This document shows positions 8,093 to 22,198 of a stretch of DNA of 64,000 nucleotides, piece after piece; the first letter of the stretch is position 1, and each line of letters opens with the position of its first letter. The notes below the pieces were generated by a model, which worked only from the letters and a program-made list of their open reading frames with translations, made no database searches and had not been told where the DNA came from. The translations under genes and the position numbers were made by a program. The DNA is from Ornithinibacillus bavariensis (GTDB lineage: Bacteria > Bacillota > Bacilli > Bacillales > Amphibacillaceae): positions 682,001 to 746,000 of the forward strand of contig NZ_BORP01000001.1 in NCBI RefSeq assembly GCF_018333235.1, written 5' to 3'.

Positions 8093-10849
8093 GTGGATTA
8101 TAAAGAAACCTTATTAATGCCGAAGACGGAATTTCCTATGCGTGGGAATTTACCAAATAAGGAACCAGAGCGTCAGGAAAAATGGGAAGAATCTCATCTA
8201 TATGAAAAATCTTTACAAAGAACAAAAGGTAGGCCTCTTTTTATTCTACATGATGGACCACCATATGCTAACGGAGACATTCATATTGGACATGCGATGA
8301 ATAAAATTCTAAAGGATTTTATTACTCGTTACAAGTCAATGTCAGGATACCATGCGCCATATATACCTGGTTGGGATACTCATGGACTTCCAATTGAAAC
8401 TGCTTTGACGAAAAATAAAAAAGTAGACCGTAAAAAGCTATCTGTAGCAGAATTTAGACAATTATGTGCAGAATATGCGATGGGGCAAATTGATAATCAA
8501 CGTATTCAATTTAAGCAGCTAGGTGTTCGAGGGGATTGGGATAACCCATATATTACTTTAACAAAAGACTATGAGGCAGAACAAATTAAAGTTTTTGGTG
8601 AAATGGCTAAAAAAGGCTATATTTACAAAGGCTTAAAACCAGTTTATTGGTCACCTTCTTCAGAATCTGCACTTGCTGAAGCAGAAATCGAGTATTATGA
8701 TAAGCGATCTGCGTCCATCTACGTTGCTTTTGAAGTACAAGATGGTAAAGGTGTATTGGATATGGGAGACAAAATTATTATTTGGACAACAACACCTTGG
8801 ACAATCCCAGCAAACTTAGGTATTAGTGTTCATCCAGAGTTTAATTATGTAGTAGTTGAAGTAAAAGGTGACAAATTTGTAGTAGCAGAAGATTTATTGG
8901 AGCCGGTCTCCCAAGAATTAGAATGGGAGAATCCTACAGTTGTAAAGACATTTAAAGGTAAAGCTATTGATCGTGTAATTGCAAAGCATCCATTCTATGA
9001 TCGTGAATCATTAGTAATGCTTGGTGAACATGTTACAACAGATGCTGGTACAGGTTGTGTTCACACAGCACCAGGTCATGGGGAAGACGACTTTTATGTA
9101 TCGAAAGGTTATGGAATTGAGGCATTTTGCCCAGTGGATGAAAAAGGCGTATTCACGAGTGAAGCCCCAGGATTTGAAGGCATGTTTTATGATGATGCAA
9201 ACAAAGCGATTACAGAAAAGCTAGAAGAAGTAGGCGCATTATTAAAATTAACCTTCATTACTCACTCTTATCCACATGATTGGAGAACGAAGAAGCCTAC
9301 CATTTTCCGTGCGACAGCACAGTGGTTTGCATCTATTAAGGATTTTCGTGAAAATATTCTAGAAGAAATTAAACAAGTGAAATGGTATCCTTCATGGGGA
9401 GAAACAAGACTATATAATATGGTTCGTGATCGTGAGGATTGGTGTATCTCTCGTCAGCGTGCATGGGGAGTTCCTATTCCTGTTTTCTATGGAGAAGATG
9501 GAACTGCAATAATTACCGATAAAACGATTGAACATGTCGCAAATTTATTTGCTGAGTTTGGTTCCAATGTTTGGTTTGAACGAGAGGCAAAAGATTTATT
9601 ACCTGAAGGATTTACATCAGAGCATAGTCCAAATGGTATCTTCACAAAAGAAACGGATATTATGGATGTTTGGTTTGACTCTGGTTCATCACATGCTGGT
9701 GTATTACTTCGTCGTGAAGACCATAGAAGGCCTGCTGATGTTTATATAGAAGGAAGTGACCAGTATCGTGGATGGTTTAATTCTTCCTTATCAACTGCTG
9801 TCGCAGTAACAGGGAAAGCACCTTATAAAACTATCATTAGCCATGGATTTACATTGGATGGAAATGGTCGTAAAATGAGTAAATCATTAGGTAATGTTAT
9901 TGTACCTAGTAAGGTTCTAAAGCAATTAGGTGCAGATATTTTGCGTCTATGGGTAGCATCGGTTGACTACCAAGCAGATGTAAGAATTTCGGATGATATA
10001 TTAAAACAAACATCAGAAGCATACCGTAAGATTCGAAACACATTCCGTTTTATGCTTGCTAACCTTGCAGATTTTAACCCTGATACCGATCGTGTCCCAG
10101 AAGCACAGATGGAGGAAGTAGACCGCTTTATGCTTCATCGCTTACAAGAGTTAGTAAAGGAAGTAAGAGAAAGCTATGAACGATATGAATTTTCACCAGT
10201 ATTCCATCGTATTCATAATTTCTGTGCGGATGATCTAAGTTCATTCTATTTAGATTTTGCTAAAGATATATTGTATATCGAAGCAGCAGATAATCAACGC
10301 AGAAGAAGTATCCAAACAGGCTATTATGAAATTTTAACGACCTTGGTACAGCTATTAACACCAATCATCCCACATACAGCGGATGAGGTATGGGAATATA
10401 TTCCTGGTGTACAATCAGAGAGTCCACAGCTTACAGATATTCCAGAGCAAAGAGTTATCGAAGGCTTTAAAGGACTAGAAGATAAGTGGAATCACTTTAT
10501 GGCTATCAGGGATGACGTATTAAAAGCCTTAGAGGAAGCAAGAAATGAGAAGGTTATCGGTAAATCATTAGAAGCAAAGATTACCCTAATACCAAAGGAC
10601 AACAATACGAGTGAAGTACTAGCTTCAATCGAGCATTTACATCAGTTCTTAATCGTTTCTGAGGCAGATGTGGTAGAGCATAATGAAAATGCAACTGCAT
10701 ATAAATTTGTGGATGTGCTTGTAGAAAAACATCCTGCTGAGAAATGTGAACGTTGTTGGGTGGCATCCGATACAGTAGGTCAAAATGAGAAACATCCAAC
10801 TCTATGTTCTCGTTGTGCAGATGTTGTAGAGAATCATTACCATGTATAA
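8093..10849 (+). CDS. ileS: isoleucyl-tRNA synthetase
   Basis: Class I synthetase that charges tRNA-Ile. HIGH is at residues 64-67, KMSKS at 594-598, and the editing (CP1) domain lies between, with [14 protein letters not shown] and [23 protein letters not shown] and an anticodon-binding domain follow. The C-terminus carries a zinc knuckle with CERCW and CSRC, as in bacterial-type IleRS. At 918 aa it has normal length. The start is GTG behind GGAGGAAC. Expression is governed by the T-box upstream. Confidence 0.98.
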   Translation: MDYKETLLMPKTEFPMRGNLPNKEPERQEKWEESHLYEKSLQRTKGRPLFILHDGPPYANGDIHIGHAMNKILKDFITRYKSMSGYHAPYIPGWDTHGLPIETALTKNKKVDRKKLSVAEFRQLCAEYAMGQIDNQRIQFKQLGVRGDWDNPYITLTKDYEAEQIKVFGEMAKKGYIYKGLKPVYWSPSSESALAEAEIEYYDKRSASIYVAFEVQDGKGVLDMGDKIIIWTTTPWTIPANLGISVHPEFNYVVVEVKGDKFVVAEDLLEPVSQELEWENPTVVKTFKGKAIDRVIAKHPFYDRESLVMLGEHVTTDAGTGCVHTAPGHGEDDFYVSKGYGIEAFCPVDEKGVFTSEAPGFEGMFYDDANKAITEKLEEVGALLKLTFITHSYPHDWRTKKPTIFRATAQWFASIKDFRENILEEIKQVKWYPSWGETRLYNMVRDREDWCISRQRAWGVPIPVFYGEDGTAIITDKTIEHVANLFAEFGSNVWFEREAKDLLPEGFTSEHSPNGIFTKETDIMDVWFDSGSSHAGVLLRREDHRRPADVYIEGSDQYRGWFNSSLSTAVAVTGKAPYKTIISHGFTLDGNGRKMSKSLGNVIVPSKVLKQLGADILRLWVASVDYQADVRISDDILKQTSEAYRKIRNTFRFMLANLADFNPDTDRVPEAQMEEVDRFMLHRLQELVKEVRESYERYEFSPVFHRIHNFCADDLSSFYLDFAKDILYIEAADNQRRRSIQTGYYEILTTLVQLLTPIIPHTADEVWEYIPGVQSESPQLTDIPEQRVIEGFKGLEDKWNHFMAIRDDVLKALEEARNEKVIGKSLEAKITLIPKDNNTSEVLASIEHLHQFLIVSEADVVEHNENATAYKFVDVLVEKHPAEKCERCWVASDTVGQNEKHPTLCSRCADVVENHYHV

Positions 10850-10863
10850 TTAATTATTAAATG

Positions 10864-10905
10864 TTGGGGGACAAATTAGTTAATGAATTTGTCCTCCTTT
10901 TCTTA
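10864..10905 (+). terminator. intrinsic terminator after ileS
   Basis: GGGGGACAAATT pairs with AATTTGTCCTCC around an 8-base loop, followed by TTTTCTT. Strong terminator. Confidence 0.9.
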
Positions 10906-10930
10906 TCATCTCCTGTAAATCATTGAAATT

Positions 10931-10939
10931 TGCTATAAT
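10931..10939 (+). promoter_or_regulatory. extended -10 promoter for lspA
   Basis: TGCTATAAT (TGnTATAAT) at 10931-10939, ~70 bases before lspA and just after the ileS terminator. No good -35 is present, which extended -10 promoters tolerate. Confidence 0.6.
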
Positions 10940-11009
10940 AAAGTATAAGATAAACTAAGGATTTTCAAAAAACACGTAGATAAAAATCGTATACATCGGA
11001 GGATGGGGA

Positions 11010-11483
11010 ATGTATCGTTATTACATACTTGCGGTAATAGTTATTGCCGTAGATCAATTTACTAAATATCTAGTTGTCAAAAACATGGAACTATATGAAC
11101 AAATTCCAATAATTGATGGATTTTTCTCGTTAACCTCACACCGTAATAGTGGTGCTGCATGGGGCATGCTTCAAGGGAAAATGGGCTTCTTTTATGCGAT
11201 TACAATCCTTGTCATTGTGGGAGTAATCTATTATTTACATAAGTTTGGAAAAGAAAATAGGCTATTTGCTTTTGCCCTAGCATTAATCCTTGGCGGGGCA
11301 ATTGGTAATTTTATTGATCGACTACTTCATCAAGAGGTTGTAGATTTCTTTGACTTTACTATTTTCGGGTATGATTTCCCAATTTTTAATATTGCTGATT
11401 CGGCACTGACAGTTGGGATAATCCTAGTAATCATTGCAACGATCATCGAAGAGAAGAAACAGAAAGGGAAGAATAAGTCATAA
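11010..11483 (+). CDS. lspA: lipoprotein signal peptidase (signal peptidase II)
   Basis: Membrane aspartic protease that cleaves lipoprotein signal peptides after lipid modification of the Cys. It has four hydrophobic segments in 157 residues. Family motifs are present: [10 protein letters not shown] near the N-terminus, [22 protein letters not shown] and VVDFFDF...[14 protein letters not shown]; the catalytic Asp pair lies in GNFIDR and NIADS. GGAGGATGGGG precedes the ATG. The stop overlaps the ylyB start by one base. Confidence 0.96.
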   Translation: MYRYYILAVIVIAVDQFTKYLVVKNMELYEQIPIIDGFFSLTSHRNSGAAWGMLQGKMGFFYAITILVIVGVIYYLHKFGKENRLFAFALALILGGAIGNFIDRLLHQEVVDFFDFTIFGYDFPIFNIADSALTVGIILVIIATIIEEKKQKGKNKS

Positions 11484-12391
11484 TGTCATTCCAACATACT
11501 GTAACAGATACTGAAAATAAAATGCGTATTGATAAGCTGATGGCCGAAATCAATCCAGAGCAATCCAGATCGCAAGTTCAAGGCTGGATTACGAAAGGAC
11601 TTGTTTCAGTTAATGATGAAATTGTGAAAGCAAATTATAAATGTCAAACTGGTGATGTGATAACCTGGGAAATTCCAGAAGTAGAGGCACTTCATATTGA
11701 GCCAGAGAACATCCCAATCTCTATCCTATATGAAGATAAGGATTTATTAGTGGTGAATAAGCCAAAGGGTATGGTTGTCCATCCCTCAGCAGGACATCAA
11801 TCTGGCACACTAGTTAATGCATTATTATATCATTGTAACGATCTTTCGGGTATAAATGGAGTGGAGCGGCCTGGTATCGTTCATCGAATTGATAAAGATA
11901 CCAGTGGATTATTAGTAGTGGCTAAGAATGATAAGGCACATTCCAGTTTAGCAGGGCAGTTGGCTAATAAAGATGTAGAGAGAAAATATGAGGCTATAGT
12001 TCATGGAGTCATAAATCATGATTCTGGTATGGTTGATGCACCTATTGGCAGAGATCCAAATGATAGGCAGAGAATGGCTGTCGTAGATAATGGGAAACAT
12101 GCAGTTACCCATTTTCATGTTTTGGAGCGTTTCAAGGAATATACCTATGTTGAATGTCGGTTAGAAACAGGAAGAACACATCAAATTCGTGTTCATATGC
12201 GTTATATTGGATATCCATTAGTAGGTGATCCAAAATATGGTCCAAGAAAAACGTTTGATATAGGAGGACAAGCATTACATGCCAAAGTATTAGGTTTTAC
12301 GCATCCTACAACTGGGGAATGGTTACATTTTGAAGTGGATGCTCCACCGTATTTTCAAGAGCTATTAACAAAGCTTGAAAAAATATATTGA
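11483..12391 (+). CDS. ylyB: RluD-family ribosomal large subunit pseudouridine synthase YlyB
   Basis: Pseudouridine synthase of the RluA/RluD family acting on 23S rRNA. An S4 domain occupies residues ~15-75 (RIDKLMAEI, SRSQVQGWI, VNDEIVKANY), followed by the catalytic domain with VNKPKGMVVHPS and HRIDKDTSGLLVVAK, the Asp of HRIDKDT being catalytic. GRTHQIRVHMRYIGYPLVGD is the usual C-terminal motif. Length 302 aa is normal. It starts within the lspA stop (TAATG), so translation is coupled. The TGA stop is part of the -35 of the next promoter. Confidence 0.95.
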   Translation: MSFQHTVTDTENKMRIDKLMAEINPEQSRSQVQGWITKGLVSVNDEIVKANYKCQTGDVITWEIPEVEALHIEPENIPISILYEDKDLLVVNKPKGMVVHPSAGHQSGTLVNALLYHCNDLSGINGVERPGIVHRIDKDTSGLLVVAKNDKAHSSLAGQLANKDVERKYEAIVHGVINHDSGMVDAPIGRDPNDRQRMAVVDNGKHAVTHFHVLERFKEYTYVECRLETGRTHQIRVHMRYIGYPLVGDPKYGPRKTFDIGGQALHAKVLGFTHPTTGEWLHFEVDAPPYFQELLTKLEKIY

Positions 12392-12416
12392 CAGTAAGAG
12401 GGAAGTTTGAAATAAT
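12388..12416 (+). promoter_or_regulatory. pyr operon promoter
   Basis: TTGACA (12388-12393), spacer of 17, AATAAT (12411-12416). The -35 contains the TGA stop of ylyB. It is placed ~30 bases before the first PyrR-binding loop, as required for an attenuated leader. Confidence 0.8.
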
Positions 12417-12439
12417 AAAACAGATGAATAGAACCTTTA

Positions 12440-12533
12440 AACATGTCCAGAGAGGCAAGAAGGTAGCGGATATTATTGTAGCTATATGTCTACATAAAAA
12501 CCTTTTTTCCTCATGGAGAAAAGGTTTTTTTAT
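12440..12533 (+). promoter_or_regulatory. PyrR attenuator 1 (pyrR leader)
   Basis: The PyrR anti-antiterminator loop core TCCAGAGAGG is at 12446-12455. The terminator follows at 12497-12531: AACCTTTTTTCC pairs with GGAGAAAAGGTT around a short loop, followed by T's. With UMP bound, PyrR would hold the 5' hairpin and let the terminator form. This leader controls pyrR and everything downstream. Confidence 0.92.
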
Positions 12534-12571
12534 GGGAAAAATAGTAACTACCAGGCAAGCCACTCTCATAG

Positions 12572-13153
<582 letters not shown>

Positions 13154-13167
13154 AAAGTAGGACCTTT

Positions 13168-13351
13168 AATTAAATCCAGAGAGATTTACAAGGTTGCTTT
13201 GTTTACGTGTGTTTTTTTGCAGAAGGGAAAGTATAAAAGCTTTCTCGTCTGTTAAGGAAATCAAACACATTCGCAAAAGTGATGAGCGGATGTTGGATCT
13301 TCTAAACCACACGTTTACCTCTTTGCGACCATTTGCAAAGAGGTTTTTTTA
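13168..13351 (+). promoter_or_regulatory. PyrR attenuator 2 (pyrR-pyrB intergenic)
   Basis: A second PyrR loop, ATCCAGAGAGATT, is at 13174-13186. The terminator is at 13317-13350: ACCTCTTTGC pairs with GCAAAGAGGT around an 8-base loop, followed by seven T's. The intervening ~120 bases hold the competing antiterminator; CAAACACATTCGCAAA...GTTTACCTCTTTGCG can offer alternative pairings. No open gene lies between pyrR and pyrB, so this single attenuator replaces the two that flank pyrP in B. subtilis. Confidence 0.9.
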
Positions 13352-13386
13352 TGCCTAAAAATAGAAAAATATAAGGAGAGAGTAAC

Positions 13387-14307
13387 ATGAAGCATTTTAT
13401 TTCCATGAAGCAGTTGACAAATGACACCATTTTTCATTTGATCGAGACTGCAGAATTATGTAAATCCTTAGATGTGAAAATTCCTAATCAATTGTTTTCT
13501 GCGAACTTATTCTTTGAACCTAGTACGAGAACAAAAATGAGTTTTACCGTAGCTGAAAGAAGGCTAGGACTTGAAATGTTAGATTTTCACACGGAAACAT
13601 CGAGCCTTAAAAAAGGTGAATCCTTATATGACACAGTGAAAACACTTGAATCTATTGGGGCAAATATTGCAATTATCAGGCATGAATCGGATGACTGGAT
13701 GACCGAATTGGATACAGGTATTAATATTCCAATTATTAATGCCGGTGCTGGAAAGGCGGAGCATCCAACACAATGCATGTTAGATTTAATGACCATATAT
13801 CAGGAATTTGGAAGATTTATTGGCTTGAATATCGGGATTGTGGGGGATATCAAGCATAGTCGTGTTGCAAAATCTAATGCTTATGCGCTGCATAATCTAG
13901 GTGCTAACGTCTTTTTATGTTCACCACCAGGATATGAGGACCATACATTGGGTTTTCCTTGTATCACCATTGATGAAGCAGTTGAAAATTTAGATGTCTT
14001 AATGCTTTTAAGAATCCAGCATGAAAGACATCAAAGAGAATTGAAGACAGAAGGTTATTTGGAATATTTTGGTTTGACAAAAGAACGGGAAGGAAGAATG
14101 AAGGAACAAGCAATTATTCTTCACCCAGCGCCGATAAATAGGGGAATCGAGATCGATAGTGACCTTGTTGAGTGTGGTCGGTCGCGAATCTTTAAACAAA
14201 TGTCAAATGGTGTTTATATGCGGATGGCAATTATCGTTCATATGTTAACAGAATGGGGGATTATCAATGGGAATTTTATTAAAAAATGCGAAACAATTAG
14301 CGGATAA
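13387..14307 (+). CDS. pyrB: aspartate carbamoyltransferase catalytic chain
   Basis: Condenses carbamoyl phosphate with aspartate, the committed step of UMP synthesis. Carbamoyl-phosphate motif FFEPSTRTKMSF is near residue 45; KKGESLYDT, AGAGKAEHPTQ and the aspartate-binding LMLLRIQHERH region are present. Length 306 aa matches Bacillus PyrB, which works as a trimer without regulatory chains. AAGGAGAGAG precedes the ATG. Its last 41 bases overlap pyrC. Confidence 0.97.
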   Translation: MKHFISMKQLTNDTIFHLIETAELCKSLDVKIPNQLFSANLFFEPSTRTKMSFTVAERRLGLEMLDFHTETSSLKKGESLYDTVKTLESIGANIAIIRHESDDWMTELDTGINIPIINAGAGKAEHPTQCMLDLMTIYQEFGRFIGLNIGIVGDIKHSRVAKSNAYALHNLGANVFLCSPPGYEDHTLGFPCITIDEAVENLDVLMLLRIQHERHQRELKTEGYLEYFGLTKEREGRMKEQAIILHPAPINRGIEIDSDLVECGRSRIFKQMSNGVYMRMAIIVHMLTEWGIINGNFIKKCETISG

Positions 14308-15556
14308 TGGCCAGTTGATAGATTGTGAGGTGCTTATCCAACAAGGAATAATAAGTGAAATCAATACAAAAATAGAAGCTGCTAATCAAGTTGATAGAAT
14401 AATCGATTGCCGGGGAAAATTGTTAACCCCAGGATTTATTGATGTCCATATACATTTACGCGAGCCAGGTGGTGAGCATAAAGAAACGATAAAAACCGGA
14501 ACAAAAGCAGCAGCTAGAGGTGGTTACACAACTGTATGTGCAATGCCAAATACGAATCCGGTTCCAGATTGTGAAACTGCTATTACCAGCTTGTTAAAGA
14601 AAATTGAACAAGATGCTGTTGTTAGAGTATTACCATATGCCTCGATAACAAAAGGTTTAAAAGGGGAAGAACTAACAAATATTGAACAACTATCTAAGCT
14701 TCCTATTTTTGCATTTACCGATGATGGGGTGGGAATCCAAACAGCAGATGCAATGCTCCAAGCAATGAAAACTGCAGCAAAAAATGGGAAGGCAATTGTT
14801 GCCCATTGTGAGGATAATACCATTGTTTATGGTGGTGTTGTACATGATGGAGATGTTAGTAAGCGATTAAAACTACCAGGAATACCATCCATAACGGAAT
14901 CTGTACAAATTGCTCGAGATGTTTTATTAGCGGAAGCTACAGGTTGTCACTATCATGTTTGCCATGTCAGTACAAAGGAATCTGTACGAATAATTCGTGA
15001 TGCAAAAAAGGCAGGTATACCAGTGTCTGCCGAGGTGACTCCACATCATCTATTACTCAATGAAGATACAGTACTAGAGGATGATACAAATTATAAAATG
15101 AATCCACCACTTCGAAGTAAAGAGGATCAGGAAGCACTATTAGAAGGATTACTAGACGGCACAATTGATTTTGTTGCTACAGATCATGCTCCACATAGTG
15201 AAGATGAAAAGAATCAAGGAATGCTAAAAGCACCATTTGGAATTGTTGGTTTAGAAACAGCTTTTCCATTACTTTATAGCAAACTAGTTAAATCAGGCAA
15301 AATTACACTTAAACAGTTAATCGATTGGTTAACAATTAAACCAGCAAATGTTTTTAATTTACCTTATGGAAGATTGGAAGAACAAGCATTTGCAGATCTA
15401 ACCTTAATAGATTTAGAGAGAGAAATAAAAATTGACAAACATTCCTTCTATTCAAAAGGACGAAACACTCCATTTCATGAATGGTCAGTAATGGGTACAC
15501 CAGTATTAACGATTTGTAATGGGAGTATAGTTTACGAGGAGGATACAGATGTTTAA
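14267..15556 (+). CDS. pyrC: dihydroorotase (type I)
   Basis: Zinc amidohydrolase forming dihydroorotate. The metal motif DVHIHLREPG, the Asp/His region VAHCEDN, CHVSTKESV and ATDHAPHSEDE are intact. Length 429 aa is usual for Bacillus PyrC. The start at 14267 gives the expected N-terminus (LLKNAKQLADNG) and has GGGGGA upstream inside pyrB; no later Met would preserve this segment, so the 41-base overlap with pyrB appears real. Confidence 0.96.
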   Translation: MGILLKNAKQLADNGQLIDCEVLIQQGIISEINTKIEAANQVDRIIDCRGKLLTPGFIDVHIHLREPGGEHKETIKTGTKAAARGGYTTVCAMPNTNPVPDCETAITSLLKKIEQDAVVRVLPYASITKGLKGEELTNIEQLSKLPIFAFTDDGVGIQTADAMLQAMKTAAKNGKAIVAHCEDNTIVYGGVVHDGDVSKRLKLPGIPSITESVQIARDVLLAEATGCHYHVCHVSTKESVRIIRDAKKAGIPVSAEVTPHHLLLNEDTVLEDDTNYKMNPPLRSKEDQEALLEGLLDGTIDFVATDHAPHSEDEKNQGMLKAPFGIVGLETAFPLLYSKLVKSGKITLKQLIDWLTIKPANVFNLPYGRLEEQAFADLTLIDLEREIKIDKHSFYSKGRNTPFHEWSVMGTPVLTICNGSIVYEEDTDV

Positions 15557-16649
15557 GAGAAAATTAGTTTTAGAGGATGGGAGTGTTTTTTTTGGAGAAG
15601 GATTTGGAAGTCAACGTGAGATTAGCGGTGAGGTAGTCTTTAATACTAGTATGACTGGTTACCAAGAGATTCTTACTGACCCATCCTATTATGGACAAAT
15701 CGTTTCCTTCACTTATCCACTAATTGGTAATTATGGTATTAATCGCGAAGATTTTGAAGCGGTAGCACCATTTATCAACGGTTTAATTGTAAAGGAATAT
15801 TGTAAACATCCGTCTAATTTTAGAAGTGATGAAGCTATTGATAGCTTTTTAAAAATACATGATATACCAGGTATAGCAGGAATTGATACACGAAAGCTTA
15901 CGAAGCATATTCGCAAGGCAGGCACACTTAGAGGATATATTGCAGATGAATCATTAGAGAATGGAGAAGTACTCCGTAAACTACATGCAATAAAAGAATG
16001 CCATAATCAAGTTAAGCTATCATCGACAACTAGACCTTATATCGTACCAGGTCGGGGGCATCGTGTCGTACTTATTGATTTTGGGATGAAGCATAATATT
16101 TTAAGAGAATTAACGAAACGAAATTGCCATGTTACGGTTGTACCATATAGTTATTCAGCTGAAAATATTATACGTTTAAAGCCAGATGGTATCATTCTAT
16201 CAAATGGACCTGGAGATCCAAAGGATGTACCAGAAGCCATTGAAATGATCCGAAAGATATTACCTTGCATTCCCCTCCTCGGGATATGTTTAGGACACCA
16301 ATTGCTTGCTCTTGCGTGTGGTGCTGACACGGAAAAAATGAAGTTTGGCCATCGTGGAGGAAATCATCCTGTAAAAGATCTCAAGACAGGAAACGTATTT
16401 TTAACCTCACAAAATCATGGATATGCAGTGAATAAACGTTCCTTAGATCATACTAATTTAGTGCTAACACAAATTGATCTAAATGATCATTCAGTGGAGG
16501 GAATACAGCACAAATTATATCCAGCATTTTCTGTACAATATCATCCTGAAAGTTCACCTGGACCAGAGGATGCTAATTATATATTTGATGTCTTTTTGGA
16601 AGAGGTTCATAAGCATGTTTTACGAGAGGGGGACACGATTTATGCCTAA
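15549..16649 (+). CDS. carA: carbamoyl-phosphate synthase small chain (pyrimidine-specific)
   Basis: Glutaminase subunit of the pyrimidine carbamoyl-phosphate synthase (PyrAA in Bacillus). The class I amidotransferase triad is visible: the Cys in [13 protein letters not shown], and His/Glu in [13 protein letters not shown]. The N-terminal domain has the substrate loop [17 protein letters not shown]. Length 366 aa. GAGGAGG precedes the ATG, which lies eight bases inside pyrC. Confidence 0.97.
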   Translation: MFKRKLVLEDGSVFFGEGFGSQREISGEVVFNTSMTGYQEILTDPSYYGQIVSFTYPLIGNYGINREDFEAVAPFINGLIVKEYCKHPSNFRSDEAIDSFLKIHDIPGIAGIDTRKLTKHIRKAGTLRGYIADESLENGEVLRKLHAIKECHNQVKLSSTTRPYIVPGRGHRVVLIDFGMKHNILRELTKRNCHVTVVPYSYSAENIIRLKPDGIILSNGPGDPKDVPEAIEMIRKILPCIPLLGICLGHQLLALACGADTEKMKFGHRGGNHPVKDLKTGNVFLTSQNHGYAVNKRSLDHTNLVLTQIDLNDHSVEGIQHKLYPAFSVQYHPESSPGPEDANYIFDVFLEEVHKHVLREGDTIYA

Positions 16650-19600
16650 AAATACAACTATCAAAAAGATTCTTGTTATTGGATCTGGACCTATTGTGAT
16701 AGGTCAGGCAGCAGAATTTGACTATTCTGGTACACAGGCTTGTCAGGCATTACGAGAAGAGGGATATACAGTTATTTTGGCTAATTCTAATCCCGCTACC
16801 ATAATGACGGATGAAACTATTGCAGATAAGGTTTATATGGAGCCACTTACAGTAGAATTTTTAACGAAAATAATACGAAAAGAGCAACCAGATGCATTAT
16901 TACCGACATTAGGAGGACAAACAGGGCTAAATCTTGCAGTTGCTTTAAACAATACTGGTATATTAGACCAGTACAATGTGACATTACTCGGTACATCACT
17001 AGAAGCAATTCAAAAAGCAGAAGACAGAGAAATGTTTCGTAACTTGATGAAGGAAATAAATGAACCGATACCTGAGAGTAAAATTGTTCACACTGTTGAG
17101 GAAGCAATTGCTTTTGCAGAGGAAATCGGATATCCCTTAATTGTTAGACCTGCTTATACGTTGGGCGGAACAGGTGGTGGCATGAGCTATAATGAACACG
17201 AATTGCGAGAAATAACCCGTAATGGACTATCATTATCACCAGTTCACCAATGCTTAATTGAACGCAATATTGCTGGTTATAAGGAAATTGAATATGAGGT
17301 AATGCGAGACAAAAAAGACCAAGCTATTGTTGTATGTAATATGGAAAATATAGATCCGGTAGGTATCCATACAGGAGATTCAATTGTCGTCGCCCCTTCC
17401 CAAACATTGAGTGATCGCGAATACCAGTTATTACGAAATGCATCCTTAAAAATTATTCGTGCTTTAGGAATTGAGGGTGGATGTAATGTGCAATTAGCTT
17501 TAGATCCAAACAGTTTCAACTACTATGTAATCGAAGTCAACCCAAGGGTTAGTCGCTCCTCTGCACTGGCCTCTAAAGCAACAGGTTACCCTATAGCAAA
17601 AATGGCGGCTAAAATTGCGGTTGGGCTGACACTGGACGAAATTAGTAATCCAGTAACGGGAACAACCTATGCATTATTTGAACCGGCATTAGATTATGTG
17701 GTGACAAAACTGCCAAGGTTTCCCTTTGATAAATTTGTCTCTGGGGATCGCAAGCTAGGTACACAAATGAAAGCCACAGGAGAAATCATGGCAATTGGAA
17801 GAAACTTTGAAGAGTCGCTTCTAAAAGGAATTAGATCAATGGATAATGGCACTGAGGAATTGTGGTTAGAATCGTTAGCGGATTTATCAGATGATACTAT
17901 TCAAACACGATTAGAGAAAGCTGACGATGAACGGATTTATGTCATTGCAGAGGCATTTCGTAGGGGGTATTCTGTCAGACAACTGCATCAATATACGAAA
18001 ATAGACCCGTTTTTCCTTCAAAAAATGGCAGATATTGTTCAATTCGAAGTACTACTTAGGGAAAATATAAATCAGGTGGAAATTTTACGCAAGGCAAAGG
18101 AAAAAGGGATCTCAGACAAACAAATTGCTAGATTATGGGAAATGACAGAAGATGAAGTGTTTCATTATAGGATGAATACAGATATTCAGCCAGTGTATAA
18201 AATGGTTGATACCTGTGCGGCAGAATTTGAGTCACAAACACCATACTTTTATAGTACCTATGAAGAAGAAAATGAATCTGTTTCAACATTAAATCGTAAA
18301 GTATTGGTTTTAGGTTCTGGGCCAATTCGTATTGGGCAGGGAATTGAGTTCGACTATGCGACAGTTCACTCGGTATTGGCGATTAAAGAAATGGGTTACG
18401 AGGCGATTATCATGAACAGTAACCCAGAGACTGTCTCAACAGATTTCAGCATCTCAGACAAATTGTATTTCGAACCGCTAACCTTAGAAGATGTTATGCA
18501 TGTTGTGAATTTAGAAAAACCAGAAGGGGTTATTGTCCAATTCGGTGGACAAACTGCAATTAATTTAGCAGATGGGTTATCCCGGCGTGGAGTAACTATT
18601 CTCGGAACAAGCTTAACAGCAATTGATAAAGCGGAAGATAGAGATAAGTTCGAATTATTATTAGCTGAATTAGACTTACTTCGTCCAAAGGGTAAGGCGG
18701 TTAAACGGATGGAGGATGCAATTAATGTTGCTGAATCTATTGGCTACCCAGTTCTCGTTCGACCATCCTATGTAATTGGTGGAAGCCGGATGGAAATTGT
18801 TTACAACAGAGACGAACTGCTAACGTATTTAAGTAAATCGGGAAAGATGAACGATCGTCATCCCATTTTAATTGACAAATATATCACTGGTATAGAGGTA
18901 GAGGTTGATGCCATTAGTGATGGCGTAACGACCATTGTTCCTGGCATCATGGAGCATATTGAACGTTCTGGGGTACACTCTGGAGACTCTATTGCAGTCT
19001 ATCCACCACAACGCCTTTCTAGTTTAGTCAAAGAGAAATGCTTGGAAGCCACGTTAAAAATTTCAAAAGCTCTTGATGTAAAGGGACTTATTAATATCCA
19101 GTTTATCGTTTGTGATGATGATGTATATGTATTAGAAGTTAATCCAAGGGCAAGCAGGACAATCCCATTTTTAAGTAAAATAACAGGAGTTACCATGGCA
19201 AACCTTGCTACTAGAAGTATTCTAGGTGAGAAGCTGGCAGATTTGGGCTTTAAAACTGGAATACTGCCAGAAAAGAAACAGGTCTCTGTTAAAATTCCTG
19301 TCTTTTCATTTGAAAAGCTTCGTAGTGTTGACACGATTCTTGGTCCTGAAATGAAATCAACAGGTGAAGCAATCGGTTATGATAAAACGATGGAAAAGGC
19401 ACTATATAAGGGGTTACTTGCAGCGGGAATATCAATTCCGACAGAAGGGGCCGTACTAATTACTGTTGCAGATAAAGATAAGTTAGAAATGTTAGGTATT
19501 GCAGAACGCTTTCATCAATTGGGCTTCCAGCTATATGCTACTACTGGCACAGCATCCTTCTTACGTGGAGCAAACCTACCAGTTGTAGAGGTTGATAAGG

Positions 19601-19838
19601 TTGGAGAGAAGGATCCAAATGTACTATCTATTATTGAGCAAGGAAAGGTACAATTTGTCATTAATACATTAACATCTGGACAACAACCACGCTCCGATGG
19701 TTTTATGATTAGAAGGGTATCGGTAGAAAGAGGGATAGCTTGTCTAACTAGTTTAGATACGGTGAATGCAATCTTACATGTAATTGATTCTACTACCTTC
19801 AGTGCAAGCCCATTATTTGCTAAAGAGGTAAAAAGTCT

Positions 19839-19842
<4 letters not shown>
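16642..19842 (+). CDS. carB: carbamoyl-phosphate synthase large chain (pyrimidine-specific)
   Basis: Synthetase subunit (PyrAB). Two homologous halves each carry an ATP-grasp domain: [11 protein letters not shown]-type start and [14 protein letters not shown] in the first, [12 protein letters not shown] and [13 protein letters not shown] in the second. A C-terminal methylglyoxal-synthase-like allosteric domain follows (ATTGTASFL). Length 1066 aa. The ATG at 16642 is chosen because GAGGGGG is upstream and [17 protein letters not shown] is the standard N-terminus; it overlaps carA by eight bases. Confidence 0.97.
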
Positions 19843-22197
<2,355 letters not shown>

Positions 22198-22198
22198 A

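Noticed and set aside
16483-16641. 53-residue N-terminal extension of carB
   Set aside because: It lies inside carA, has no ribosome site, and CarB homologues begin at the Met encoded at 16642.
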